From a bacterium (GTDB lineage: Bacteria > Verrucomicrobiota > Kiritimatiellia > UBA8416), in the NCBI GenBank assembly GCA_020048935.1, contig JAIFLS010000029.1, forward strand, positions 1 through 51,553: 51,553 nt of DNA, given 5' to 3'. Of this stretch, positions 1 through 8,998 are shown one piece after another (position 1 is the first letter of the stretch; each line of letters opens with the position of its first letter). The notes under the pieces are model-generated. The model saw only the letters and a list, made by a program, of their open reading frames with translations. It was not told where the DNA came from and made no database searches. A program made the position numbers and the translations under genes.

Positions 1-2936
1 AAGCCCAAGTTGATCGATGCGGTATAGGGGGAGGCCAGGGTACCGCCACCGCCATTCGTCGTGACCGTTTGCTCCAGCATGCTGACGAGCGAGGTATCGT
101 CGCTCGGCTCACGCCACAGCTTGACCTGGTAGTATTTCACCGTGTTGGTATCATCCGCCATGACCTTGACGTACAGGTCATTCCTACCAACGGGCAGGGC
201 GAGGGTATTGGTTCCCGTCAGTAGATTCGCCGTGAAGTTGGCGTTGGTGGTCAGTGTAAAGGTGGCGTGGGTTGCCACGGCAACATTCGCCAGCGCCAAG
301 GTGTTGGAACTGTTCGGTACCTCGACATCCCAGGCAATGGCCGATCCGGCCGAGTCGCCGTCGCCACCATTCGGGTTGCTGTCGTCAGCACCGAGCACGC
401 TGGTCAGCGTGGCATCCGTGCTCTGCGATACATTGATGGTGGCTACAGGATAGGTTCCACCGTTCATATCAAATGTTAATGGGACAGCACCCGACTGAGC
501 TTCCAGGTATGCCGATTTGATGGTGTATGTATTGCCGGAAACGGTATAGTTGGTGCCTCCGTTGGCTGGTACCGCATTGGTGCCATTCAGGATGCCCACA
601 AACGTACGTCCGTTGAGGGTGAGGTCGATAACGACATTTGTTGCGGAGCCGCGGGTGTAGCTGGCGGTGGCGGGGGAAACGCTGGCATTGCCGGCGATGA
701 TGGTCACCGTGCTTGTCGGCGAGACACCCGAGCTCATGTCAAACTCGATGGCGATAACCGAACCCGTTGCGAACTGTTCAAGGAATGCAGACTTGATGGT
801 GCAGACATTACCGTTCACTACGTAGGCGGCGGGGGTTGCAAGGGCGACATCGTTTGTCTTCAGTGCTACAAACGTCGTCCCGCGGGGGGTGATGGTGATC
901 GGCAAATCGGTACCGGCACCCAATGCATATTGCAGTGCGGTTGGCGAAACGGAGGGTTCGCCATTACCGGTCACAATATTAGCTGACGGATCTGTGCCGC
1001 CGCTGACATCAAAAGTGATTGCCACCGTTGATCCTGCGGCCAGCGTATTGAGGTAGCCGGCCAAGATCGTTACATTCGTGCCGCCACTGACCGTGTAATG
1101 TGCAGGCGTCTGAAGCGTCGTCACTCCATTCTTCACCGCCGAGAGCGTACGGCCGTTCAGCGTCAGCGAGAACGTGGCATTGTTTGTCGACAGAAGGTCA
1201 CGCGAGACCGACGACGGCGACACGGTTGCATCACCCGCTACAATATTGGCTGTACCAGTGGGCGATACGCCGCCATCCATGGTAAAGGTCAGGGCGCGTG
1301 CCCCAATCACCTGGGCATTGAGATAAGCAGGAAGAATAGTAAAGACGTTGCCAACGGCGGTGTAATGGGTCGTCAGCGTCAGGTTGGTCGTTCCATCATT
1401 AATCGCCTGGAAACCGCGGCCATACGGGGTGACGGTGAACGTGAGCGTATTGGTTGAGCCCATCAAGAAGGTTCCCGAGGTCGGCGATACGGTGGCATTG
1501 CCAGCCGCAATCGCGATGTCTGTGTCGGGATCAGTTCCGCCATCCATCTGGAAGGTCAGGGTGTTCGTTCCTGTGGATTGCGCATTGAGATACGCCGCCT
1601 TGAGTGTGTACACGTTGTTGGTCTCCGTGTAATCCGCAGGCGCTGAAAGTGAGGCTACGCCATCAAATAGATTGGTGACCGAACGCCCATTGGGTCTCAG
1701 GGTGAGCGCCATCGTATTGGTCGATCCGAGCGTGTGGCTCGTGTTCGTGGGGGTGACTAACGCATTGCCCTCGGTAATGGTTATGGTCGTCGCCGGATTG
1801 CTGCCGCCATTCATCTGGAAGGTAAGAATCTGTGCGCCAGCGGTTTGCTCCGTAAGGTAAGCGGCCTTGATCGTGTAGGTGCTGCCGGATAAGGTGTAGT
1901 TGTTCGTGGTGAGCGAGGCGGCCCCGTTGTGGATGTTCGTCACGCTGCGGCCATTCGCGGTCAGGGCGATGGCAACTTCATTGGTGGTGCCGAGGGTGTA
2001 GTTGGCGTTGGTTGGGGAAACGGTCGCGGTTCCGGCGGAGATAACGATGCCAGCAGTAGGATCGGTGCCACCACTCATATCGAACGTAAGTGTATTGGTT
2101 CCGGTAGAGAGTGTATTGAGGTAGCTGGCCAGGATGGTGTAGTTTGTGGTGTTCGCGACAGAATAATCATTGGTGCTCAGCGGGGATGTTCCACGCTTGA
2201 TCGCCGTCAGCGTACGACCGTTGGGCGTCAACGAGAGTGCTACCGTATTTGTCGTTCCGCGCGTATAGGTGCCGCTTGCTGGCGATAGGGTCGCGGTTCC
2301 AGCGGATACCACGATGTCGTAATCTGGATCGGTGCCGCCATTCATCTGGAAGGTCAGCGTGTTGGTGCCGGTGCTCAATGTATTGAGGTACGCCGCCTTG
2401 ATGGTGTACACGTTGTTGGTTGCCGTGTAGTCCGCAGGGGAAGAAAGTGAGTTAGTACCATCATACAGGTTGGTGACGGAACGTCCATAGGGTGTCAGCG
2501 TGATCGTGACCGTGTTGGTCGTGCCGAGTGTACGGCTGGACGAAGCGGGCGTAACGGTGGCGCTCCCGGCGGCAATAGTGACATCGCAGGTCGGGCTGAT
2601 CCCGTTGGTCATCCCGAAGACCAAGTCAAGGGAGCCAACCGCTTGCGCATTCAGGAAACTGGCCAGTACCGTGAAGTTGGTACTGCCTGTCACTGTATAA
2701 TGCGTGGTGGCCACTAGACTGGTCACCGTCCCATCACTGGTAAGTGCACTGAACGTGCCGTTATCCTGGGTTAACGTTAGTGCCAGCGTGTTGGTTGTAC
2801 CCAACGTATGGGTGGCATTGGTGGGGGCAATGGCATTCGCCGCCTCCACATAGGCTGGAATAACCGCCATGGTGGCTAGTGCCAGCAAGACGGACAAATA
2901 CTTGGATACAGCTGTCGTCCATGTTCTTCTCATCAT
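1..2936 (-). CDS. Giant exported protein with nine X2-like repeats, left-truncated
   Basis: The reading frame stays open from the start at 2936 to the left edge, about 978 residues, so the C-terminus is outside the window. A signal peptide covers roughly residues 1-32 (MMRRTW, then a hydrophobic stretch ending near YVEAANA). Nine tandem units of about 88 residues follow. Each has the pattern ATVSP..TLGTTNT..LT.NGR..T.L.DG..SL..ADYT...YTIKAAYLNT...LTF.MNGGTDP, which matches the X2/CBM_X2 immunoglobulin-like domain. Near residue 830 the repeats give way to a segment (DATLTSVLG.DDSNPNGG, then YVKVMADD) resembling a cadherin-like beta-sandwich domain. AAGGAG lies just upstream of the paired ATG codons at 2936 and 2933. 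X2 modules usually act as spacers or carbohydrate-binding parts of exported proteins, so a surface or cell-wall role is inferred. No catalytic domain is visible. Confidence 0.85.
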   Translation of the reverse strand, partial: MMRRTWTTAVSKYLSVLLALATMAVIPAYVEAANAIAPTNATHTLGTTNTLALTLTQDNGTFSALTSDGTVTSLVATTHYTVTGSTNFTVLASFLNAQAVGSLDLVFGMTNGISPTCDVTIAAGSATVTPASSSRTLGTTNTVTITLTPYGRSVTNLYDGTNSLSSPADYTATNNVYTIKAAYLNTLSTGTNTLTFQMNGGTDPDYDIVVSAGTATLSPASGTYTRGTTNTVALSLTPNGRTLTAIKRGTSPLSTNDYSVANTTNYTILASYLNTLSTGTNTLTFDMSGGTDPTAGIVISAGTATVSPTNANYTLGTTNEVAIALTANGRSVTNIHNGAASLTTNNYTLSGSTYTIKAAYLTEQTAGAQILTFQMNGGSNPATTITITEGNALVTPTNTSHTLGSTNTMALTLRPNGRSVTNLFDGVASLSAPADYTETNNVYTLKAAYLNAQSTGTNTLTFQMDGGTDPDTDIAIAAGNATVSPTSGTFLMGSTNTLTFTVTPYGRGFQAINDGTTNLTLTTHYTAVGNVFTILPAYLNAQVIGARALTFTMDGGVSPTGTANIVAGDATVSPSSVSRDLLSTNNATFSLTLNGRTLSAVKNGVTTLQTPAHYTVSGGTNVTILAGYLNTLAAGSTVAITFDVSGGTDPSANIVTGNGEPSVSPTALQYALGAGTDLPITITPRGTTFVALKTNDVALATPAAYVVNGNVCTIKSAFLEQFATGSVIAIEFDMSSGVSPTSTVTIIAGNASVSPATASYTRGSATNVVIDLTLNGRTFVGILNGTNAVPANGGTNYTVSGNTYTIKSAYLEAQSGAVPLTFDMNGGTYPVATINVSQSTDATLTSVLGADDSNPNGGDGDSAGSAIAWDVEVPNSSNTLALANVAVATHATFTLTTNANFTANLLTGTNTLALPVGRNDLYVKVMADDTNTVKYYQVKLWREPSDDTSLVSMLEQTVTTNGGGGTLASPYTASINLG

Positions 2937-3061
2937 TTCTCTCCTTGTTTAGTTGCAATAAAAAAGTGCGCAATGGTTCTTGGGGCCGATGATAGCAGGA
3001 TTGCTGCCATGCGCTCGGCGGCAACGATTGCCGGTAGCGGCGTTTAAACTACCGGCATTCA

Positions 3062-4075
3062 TTATTCCGCGAGCGGGCTGGGCCGTGTCCAGACGTTGTT
3101 GACGGGCGGGTTACGCAGCATCACCATATAGCCCTGAGCGGGCTTGATCTGGAAGCCGACGGCTTCGGATTCGCCTTGATACCACTTGCCGTCCTCCGAG
3201 TTGCGGAATACCGGCGCGCTCCAGGCCCCTTGCCAGGCGAACAGGTTATCAGCTTCCGGAGCTACGCTAGCGCTCTGGAACACATCGGCCAAGCCGGAAG
3301 TGCCGAGCTGCTCGCTGATGCAGGTCGCGCCACCGACCAGATGTAGTCCTGCTTCGAAGACCATGGCGTGGGCATTGCGGCTGACATCGCCGACCAGACG
3401 CAGGCTGATCGGGGCTTCGCCGCGGATCTTGAGATTTACGGCCTCGTCGCGGCTAATCACGATGTCATCGGCGAGCTGGCCATTGCAATACCAGTGGCCC
3501 GCAATGCGGCCATCTTCAGGACGATCAATCGTGTTGACATAAATGGGTGCGCTCCATGAAATACCCGTCCAGCGGAGGATGGAGTCGGCATTGCGATGGG
3601 AGGTCCCGCCCGCTAGCAGGGTCGCACCCGGCTCGCCGAAGAGGTCACGGACGCGGTTGGCCGGAATGAGCTTGAAGCCGGCGCCAGCCAGATCCCCGGC
3701 GGCAAGTTCTGCCGCTTTACGGTCGGCCAGGGTCACGGTGTCGCCGTCAATGGAGTCGATGAAGAAATACCAGCCCTCGAAAGGGCCATCGGTTATTTCG
3801 ATATATAAAGTGCTTTCACCCGGCTCGTTGAGCTCGGATTTCCATACCCAGCCCTCGGGGGCGGCGGTAATGACGCCTTCCGCGTTAGCCACGATGCGTC
3901 CTGTCGCCAAGGTGGGTTTCTGATACGGGAATGCCACGAAGCTGTCCCCGGGTTGGATCGTCATGTTGAATATGCCGACCACGTTGTCGCTTGTCTGGCC
4001 TGACACGAGTCCTGCGCAAAGCAGGAGAATGCCAAGCAGTCCTAATCCGATTCGATTGATTCCAAACGCCTTCAT
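3062..4075 (-). CDS. Exported protein of unknown function (TIGR02597-like)
   Basis: This 337-residue protein has a clear signal peptide (MKAFGINRIGLGLLGILLLCAGLVSG, cleaved before QTSDN). GGAGG stands seven bases before the ATG. The mature part opens with a segment containing PGDSFVAFPYQKP and then shows alternating beta-rich blocks: an ITDGPFEGWYFFIDSIDGDTVTLADR block, an AGFKLIPANRVRDLFG block and repeated SADSI/DNLF..W.GISWSAP blocks. This order is typical of the TIGR02597-type exported family seen in Verrucomicrobia, but the assignment is from memory of the pattern. It lies 125 bases upstream of the X2-repeat gene on the same strand, so the two may be co-transcribed. No enzyme motif was found. 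Confidence 0.75.
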   Translation of the reverse strand: MKAFGINRIGLGLLGILLLCAGLVSGQTSDNVVGIFNMTIQPGDSFVAFPYQKPTLATGRIVANAEGVITAAPEGWVWKSELNEPGESTLYIEITDGPFEGWYFFIDSIDGDTVTLADRKAAELAAGDLAGAGFKLIPANRVRDLFGEPGATLLAGGTSHRNADSILRWTGISWSAPIYVNTIDRPEDGRIAGHWYCNGQLADDIVISRDEAVNLKIRGEAPISLRLVGDVSRNAHAMVFEAGLHLVGGATCISEQLGTSGLADVFQSASVAPEADNLFAWQGAWSAPVFRNSEDGKWYQGESEAVGFQIKPAQGYMVMLRNPPVNNVWTRPSPLAE

Positions 4076-4429
4076 TTTCTTTCCTCCATGAATAACACTA
4101 TCCCTTACCTCGCCGTATCAACTCCCTGTTTCAACAGCATCCTTTCTTTCCGGTCCCGGCTTTGTTGCCTGCTCCTCCTTTCGTCATGCGCTACATTTTT
4201 AACCAAAGGGCCAGCATTCTTCCAGTGGCTGGTCTCTGGACATCGTGTTTGCATGTTCGACAATATAGGGGATGTGCTTAAATGAAATTCATGCGAGGGG
4301 AGAAATCCGCGCAAACGCTATCGGGGACGGGGCAAGGATAGTGGCATTTTTTTCCGTTTTGGGTTGTTTTTGATGTGATTGCGGGCCGAAAATGCATCGT
4401 GGGGTGCCGCGACCTAAAGTAATGCGCTT

Positions 4430-4575
4430 GTAGCTGGGGCGGTGACCCCGGAGGGTGCATGGGCTAGCGACCGGGAGAGAGGCTGCGCCATGCGCCTTCT
4501 CGTGGGCACCGGGGTCACCGACCCCGGCTACAAAGCTTTTCCTGCTACAAAGCTTTTCTGCTACAAAGCTTTTCC
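4430..4575. repeat. Long imperfect palindrome plus three tandem 16-17 bp units
   Basis: Bases 4430-4451 (GTAGCTGGGGCGGTGACCCC, then GG) pair with 4509-4531 except for one inserted base and one mismatch. The interior also pairs (GGTGCATGG with CCATGCGCC), giving a stem-loop of about 100 nt. The right arm runs directly into three tandem copies of GCTACAAAGCTTTTC starting at 4527, 4544 and 4560. The element sits in the 519-base gap between the genes at 3062-4075 and 4604-5659. The rest of that gap (4085-4429) shows no credible gene. The layout resembles REP or BIME-type intergenic repeats; whether it is repeated elsewhere in the genome cannot be seen here. Confidence 0.7.
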
Positions 4576-4603
4576 GGCCCACGGCTTTAGCGGCTCCACG
4601 GTT

Positions 4604-5659
4604 TTACGGTGCGACGGCGTGGATGCGCAGGAAATAGGGAGTTGCCGGTGGTGGGGATTCCTGCGACCAGGTGTTGGTACCGGTGCCGGTTATGCTCCAG
4701 GTGCCGCCGGTAACCGCCGACCAGCTTGACGCCGTGATGCCGTTGGTGGCGACATAAAGATGCCAGAGCGTATTGGTGGCACCGCCTTTGGCACCGAGCC
4801 AAGTCAATTCCGTGGTCCAGTTGGTGGGGCCGGGACTGATATTCAGGTCGATAATGCGCAGATAGGATTCAGGGTCAGTGGGATCGGTGCCGGCAATGTA
4901 TTCCGCGCGGTTGAGGATGCCGTTGGTGTCGGAATCGTAGCCATCGGCGTCGTCCCAGGTGTCGCCGGGTGCGAGTTCGATGCCATGATCCACGAACCAG
5001 CGCATGGGCGTGCCTTTCGTCGTGAGCAGGGCGCGTGGCATGCTTCGCCAACCGGCGATGCCGTTGGTTTTGGCGGAGCCGAGGTTGGCGGCAATACCAT
5101 AGTCGAGGGGGGCATCAATGTTTTGCGGAAACGTTGGGAAAACCGCCTCCGGCCCCGTTATCCAATCGCCGTTGTTGCGGTAAATAATCCCCGCCTCGGT
5201 GGCCGTCGTATTAGAGGTGGTATTGAACCATCGGAAATAGAACGGTGTTTCGGAAAGTATGGCTCCTGCTGAATTGGTCATCGCACTACTGAAGTCAAGG
5301 TGCGGATTGTCAATTTTCCAACCGTAATTTCCAATAACGATATCATCATCGGCACCATAATCAGCCGAAATGGGATGTTCTGCACCAATGGCCCATCCCG
5401 TCAAACCTGAACCTGCCGTCAGTAAGGCCGCAAAATCGGTATTATTTCCGGGATCCGCTATGAGCTGGAAGAGATGAGCCGCTTGTCCGGTGATGTCTTG
5501 GCCTGAAACGCGGAATAAACGTGTTGTCTGGCCGGAATAATCGGAATCGATGTACCAGTCAACGGTGTCCGCAGAAGATTGTCCTAATGCGTATCCCCCC
5601 AGGAGCATAAGCAGGCTGATGGAAAATCGCATGATTCTTCTTGTTGTTGTACGTTTCAT
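4604..5659 (-). CDS. Exported protein with a calcium-binding-type linker
   Basis: This 351-residue protein has an N-terminal signal peptide (hydrophobic core RFSISLLMLLGGYALG, cleaved before QSSAD). Start choice is uncertain: ATG at 5659 has AAGGA ten bases upstream, and MRFSIS at 5632 is the alternative. The body is beta-rich with no enzyme motif. Around residues 235-265 is a segment rich in Asp and Asn (DDADGYDSDTNGILNRAEY, then GTDPTDPES), typical of thrombospondin-type-3 or dockerin-like calcium loops that often precede C-terminal modules in exported proteins. The last 80 residues form a Trp- and Thr-rich block ending PYFLRIHAVAP. The gene lies just downstream of the metalloprotease gene on the same strand (12-base gap), so co-expression is likely. 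Confidence 0.75.
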   Translation of the reverse strand: MKRTTTRRIMRFSISLLMLLGGYALGQSSADTVDWYIDSDYSGQTTRLFRVSGQDITGQAAHLFQLIADPGNNTDFAALLTAGSGLTGWAIGAEHPISADYGADDDIVIGNYGWKIDNPHLDFSSAMTNSAGAILSETPFYFRWFNTTSNTTATEAGIIYRNNGDWITGPEAVFPTFPQNIDAPLDYGIAANLGSAKTNGIAGWRSMPRALLTTKGTPMRWFVDHGIELAPGDTWDDADGYDSDTNGILNRAEYIAGTDPTDPESYLRIIDLNISPGPTNWTTELTWLGAKGGATNTLWHLYVATNGITASSWSAVTGGTWSITGTGTNTWSQESPPPATPYFLRIHAVAP

Positions 5660-5671
5660 AAATAATGATCC

Positions 5672-6706
5672 TTAGGGGGGGGCGATGAGCGTGGTGCCGT
5701 CGTTGGATCCCCATATTGAGTAGTAGTGCGTGATATAGGGGGGGGTGTTGGTGTGGAGCATCGCCTGATTGGTTCCCTGGTAGACGAGGGTGCCGTCGTT
5801 GGTGGTGGCGGGATAGGTGTTGGTGCTGAAACGCAAATGAGCCAGGTCGCTTTCGAAACCGATCGTGGTCGGCTGCGCCCACCGTAATGATACGCGATTA
5901 TCAAGCGCGGTGGCCCGCAGGTTGATATCGCCGTAGACGGTGTCGCGGAAGGCGGCGACGGTTGCGGCTGTGTTACGAATCGTGCGGGCGTTGTCGCGCT
6001 GGTCGGCAATGCCGGTGGCAACGGAGTTGAAATTTACGCTTGGATTTGAGAAGTAGCCGATACGTGTACCGGGGGCGTATGCCATGATGGTGCGGTATTG
6101 CACGCTGTTTGCCCAGAAACGGTGTCCGTAGGAATAGGCGTAGGCTGCGCTGCTGGTAGCGCTGTCTGGATCATGGTTGCAGCCCAGATTATGGCCGACT
6201 TCATGGACGAACGTGAACTGGGTTGCATAATCCTGCCGGGTTACGGAAAAGGCCCAGTTCGCGAATATACTACTGTTTGTGTTCATCACGTAGCCCATGC
6301 CTGAATAGCCGCCGGTGTCTGTGCGCCCGGTAAAGAGGGTTACGACATCGGCACCGTATTGGTCGCGCAGGGTGTGTGCGCTATCCATGTGACCGTCCGT
6401 CGTGCCCTTCAGCCGTTCGAGCTCGGTTTGTAGGTTTCCTGTTTCTGCATAGGCGATTTCAGCAAGATGCACCAGTCGTAACACTGCCTGCGCCTGGCTG
6501 GTGCTCAAGGAAAGGTTGGCTTGGGATATGGCGGCATCGATTCTTGAAATGATGCCCGATTGTCCACCGGCGGCTGTGCGGGCTTCGGCGGTGTAGACGG
6601 CCAGCACATCAATCGTCTGGGCCAGAATGGGGTCATCAATGTGGCATAGCGAGGCGAGTAATGCGCTGAAAATCAGCTTTATGCGTATCGGGTTGCGTGC
6701 TCTCAT
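5672..6706 (-). CDS. Secreted metzincin zinc metalloprotease
   Basis: This 344-residue protein has a signal peptide (about residues 1-29). The zinc site HEVGHNLGCNHD is at residues 168-179, which fits HExxHxxGxxH followed by Asp, and a Met-turn (TIMAYAPG, Met208) lies 30 residues later. Together these define a metzincin of the reprolysin/ADAM-like (M12B-like) type. His168, Glu169, His172 and His178 are the expected ligand and catalytic residues. After the catalytic domain, residues of about 255-344 (YGDINLRATALDNRVSLRW...) form a C-terminal module also present at the end of the 1264-aa protein at 16268-20062. The ATG overlaps the stop of the preceding gene by one base (TGATG), so translation is probably coupled. 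No propeptide is present in this ORF; the upstream gene appears to supply it. Confidence 0.9.
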   Translation of the reverse strand: MRARNPIRIKLIFSALLASLCHIDDPILAQTIDVLAVYTAEARTAAGGQSGIISRIDAAISQANLSLSTSQAQAVLRLVHLAEIAYAETGNLQTELERLKGTTDGHMDSAHTLRDQYGADVVTLFTGRTDTGGYSGMGYVMNTNSSIFANWAFSVTRQDYATQFTFVHEVGHNLGCNHDPDSATSSAAYAYSYGHRFWANSVQYRTIMAYAPGTRIGYFSNPSVNFNSVATGIADQRDNARTIRNTAATVAAFRDTVYGDINLRATALDNRVSLRWAQPTTIGFESDLAHLRFSTNTYPATTNDGTLVYQGTNQAMLHTNTPPYITHYYSIWGSNDGTTLIAPP

Positions 6707-7326
6707 CAGAGACCCCCGTTGGCAGAGGCAGTCAAATTCGGAATCAGCGGCGGGGCATTCGGTAGCAGCCGGTCGTCGTCGATTTCCAACAGGAAATACC
6801 GGTTATCGCCGGCATACGCGATCTCAAAATGACCGTCGCCGGGCACATGTGCCGAGGCGGTGATGGCGTCGTCGCAATAGCTGACGATAACCTGACTACA
6901 GGGGACCCCCTCAACATGGCCGGAGAAGACGCCCCGCTGCGGATTGTGTCGTTGATGCCGGTCGATAATCACCGGGAGCGTGCGGCCGTTTACGATCGGG
7001 AGCGTAAGTCGCTCGACGGGCGATCCAGATAGGTTCATTGCCAGCAGTGCAGGAATCGGCGTCAATGTGACCTGTGCACTCGTGCGCGCATGCGGGAAGC
7101 TTGCGGGGCCGGCTGACGGGCGAACGGCTTCGCGTGGCACGAGCTTGATTGTGACGCGCTCGTGATCTACCGGCGTAGCGGGTGCCTGCGCGGGGGTGGG
7201 GGGCGTGGTTCGAGCCGGGACTTCAGGGCAGACAGGTGCCGGACGCATTGAGAGCGTGGCGTTTATGCCCGCAGCCAATGCCGCCAGTAACAGCATCAGC
7301 ATCACGAAATAATCAGCTAATCTCAT
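6706..7326 (-). CDS. Signal-anchored protein, probable detached propeptide of the metalloprotease
   Basis: This 206-residue protein starts with a hydrophobic segment (MRLADYFVMLMLLLAALAAGINA) and continues with a Pro/Ala-rich linker of about 30 residues. The rest (residues about 58-200) is a beta-rich domain with the pattern LTLPIVNGRTLPVIID..., FSGHVEGVPCSQVIVSYCDDAITASAHVPG and FEIAYAGDNRYFLLEID. This resembles the N-terminal prodomain that usually precedes bacterial reprolysin-like proteases: a short strand, then a G.V.G...S.V.L pattern, then a G.F.I block. A single Cys in GVPCSQ could act as a cysteine switch; this is inference. The stop codon overlaps the protease start by one base, so the two are made together. 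No stop-codon readthrough signal was seen. Confidence 0.7.
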   Translation of the reverse strand: MRLADYFVMLMLLLAALAAGINATLSMRPAPVCPEVPARTTPPTPAQAPATPVDHERVTIKLVPREAVRPSAGPASFPHARTSAQVTLTPIPALLAMNLSGSPVERLTLPIVNGRTLPVIIDRHQRHNPQRGVFSGHVEGVPCSQVIVSYCDDAITASAHVPGDGHFEIAYAGDNRYFLLEIDDDRLLPNAPPLIPNLTASANGGL

Positions 7327-7370
7327 GTAATGGCGTCAGTAAGCAGAGGCTGTGCCACGGATTGGCAGAA

Positions 7371-8846
7371 TCAGCTTATCTGTTCGAAAGAGAGCCCCAC
7401 ATGACCGGCGATGGCACTCATCCACAGGCAGTCATCCGCATTGAATGGCGGGTCTTTAATGCTGCGGCCAATCATGAATTGCCCGATCGGCCGCGAGTTA
7501 GCCAGGATCGGTACGAGGATCACGCTGGCAACACCCAGTTCGCGCAATACCACATCGTCGCCATAAACATGTTGCTGGTTCTTGAGGGAGTAGATCGTGG
7601 CATCACGTCCTGCGAGATTTTTCGCGGCCATGCAGGTTCCGGATTCAATCAGAACCCGGCAACGGCTGGCGGAGATGCCGGGGCGGCGACCCGCATAGAG
7701 TCGTCCTTGCAGATGTTGACGGGTTCGGTCGATAAAGGCGGCAACCACGCATTCGCTTGGAATACATCGGAAAATCCCCTCTTGCGCGATCATCAGGATG
7801 TCGTTGAAGGCATAGCGGTCGCGAATGGCCAGCATCAGCTCCGATAAAAAATGGGCCATCTGTAGTTGCACATCAACCGGGTTCGGCTTCGGAGGGGCTT
7901 TCTGCAGGCTGCTGGTCAGGCTGTTTGCCACATCCGATGAGCTGACTTTCCCCCATTCGGCGATACGCGTCATCATGACCATGTCTTCGGTCGAGAGGTT
8001 GAAGAATTCGGCCATATTCGGGTCGCCTTCCGCCGCGCTACCGACGAATTCAGGCAACGACAGATTCGGTTTCTTGAGGAATTCGCGAATCGAATCGGTG
8101 GCGGCACCCACGATTTGCTTGCTTGAAGGGGTGTTGCCGAAAATCAGGTCGGAAACCGTGATCGCCAGTTGAATGGCACTATTGCGTTTTTCTCGCACGT
8201 CCGCGGACAAATGGGTGTCCGTGGTGTCGGTCAGGTTCCAGTATGTGGAAATCGCGTTTGAAATATCCGAAAACCGGACGCCGAAGACCTCTTCGCATGC
8301 GTTCTCGATGTTAACTTTCTTTTCGTTGATACGCAGTTCCATGTCGTGGTAAAGCTCGGGGAATCCATGCGCGAGAACAAGCCTGGGGATCTGCTGCATC
8401 AAGCCGGTCACAAAAAGCTCCTCAGGCGTCTCGTCCTTGGCGGCATGGGCCAGGTACATCGCCAGGTTGGCCGTGCTATAGGCGCACACCAGCAGCCGGT
8501 AGAGGTCTTTCTGTTGGGTGTCTCCGGAATGCTTGTTGAAAATCGACAGCCCCATCGCCAACTGGTGAATGCGCTCGAATCCGAACAGAACGACCGCCGA
8601 GGAAATGGTGCGTACAGGGTTTCTCGGACGGTAGCCTGCGGAGTTGGCAATCGCGATGAGTCTCGAGGTCAAGGCGGCGTCGCGCATGATAACTGCCGTC
8701 AGGTCCGCTGCCGATGTGTTCTTGCCGAGTGTCATGCGATTTAGCGCCTGCACGTTTTCGTCAAGTGCAGGAATGCTGTCATCCTGGCGCAGGCGCTGGA
8801 CAATCTCGTCCGCACTTGTGAAGGGCTTTGCCGTTTTTTCAGTCAT
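7371..8846 (-). CDS. HDOD-domain protein with C-terminal GAF-like domain
   Basis: This cytoplasmic 491-residue protein has no signal peptide. Residues about 10-215 match the HDOD fold: LRQDDSIPALDENVQALNRM, then AAALTSRL-type IMRDAALTSRLIAIANSAGY, then RTISSAVVLFGFERIHQLA, and ELFVTGLMQQIPRLVL. HDOD proteins are signalling or regulatory proteins related to HD phosphohydrolases but usually without the metal-binding pair, and none is evident here. Residues about 325-490 look like a GAF sensor (FNDILMIAQEGIFRCI, VVAAFIDR, ILVPILANSRPIGQFMIGRS). HDOD-GAF proteins occur in regulation of motility, biofilm and stress. The gene is divergent from pseB, with 152 bases between the two starts. Confidence 0.85.
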   Translation of the reverse strand: MTEKTAKPFTSADEIVQRLRQDDSIPALDENVQALNRMTLGKNTSAADLTAVIMRDAALTSRLIAIANSAGYRPRNPVRTISSAVVLFGFERIHQLAMGLSIFNKHSGDTQQKDLYRLLVCAYSTANLAMYLAHAAKDETPEELFVTGLMQQIPRLVLAHGFPELYHDMELRINEKKVNIENACEEVFGVRFSDISNAISTYWNLTDTTDTHLSADVREKRNSAIQLAITVSDLIFGNTPSSKQIVGAATDSIREFLKKPNLSLPEFVGSAAEGDPNMAEFFNLSTEDMVMMTRIAEWGKVSSSDVANSLTSSLQKAPPKPNPVDVQLQMAHFLSELMLAIRDRYAFNDILMIAQEGIFRCIPSECVVAAFIDRTRQHLQGRLYAGRRPGISASRCRVLIESGTCMAAKNLAGRDATIYSLKNQQHVYGDDVVLRELGVASVILVPILANSRPIGQFMIGRSIKDPPFNADDCLWMSAIAGHVGLSFEQIS

Positions 8847-8998
8847 AGCTGCTTATACTGCCGTGTTATCGCTTGGAATTCAATAAAGGTTTTTTCAATT
8901 GTTCGCCATATTCAATGGCATCCATCCTGCTTGACAGGCGTCTTGTCTGCAGGTGGATTAAGCAAGCGGGACATGTCGTCTTGCAGGAGGATCATGTT

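Noticed and set aside
142..2700. Several plus-strand ORFs of 60-120 residues over the first 2.7 kb
   Set aside because: They are antisense to the X2-repeat gene, have no protein-like pattern and recur with the repeat period.
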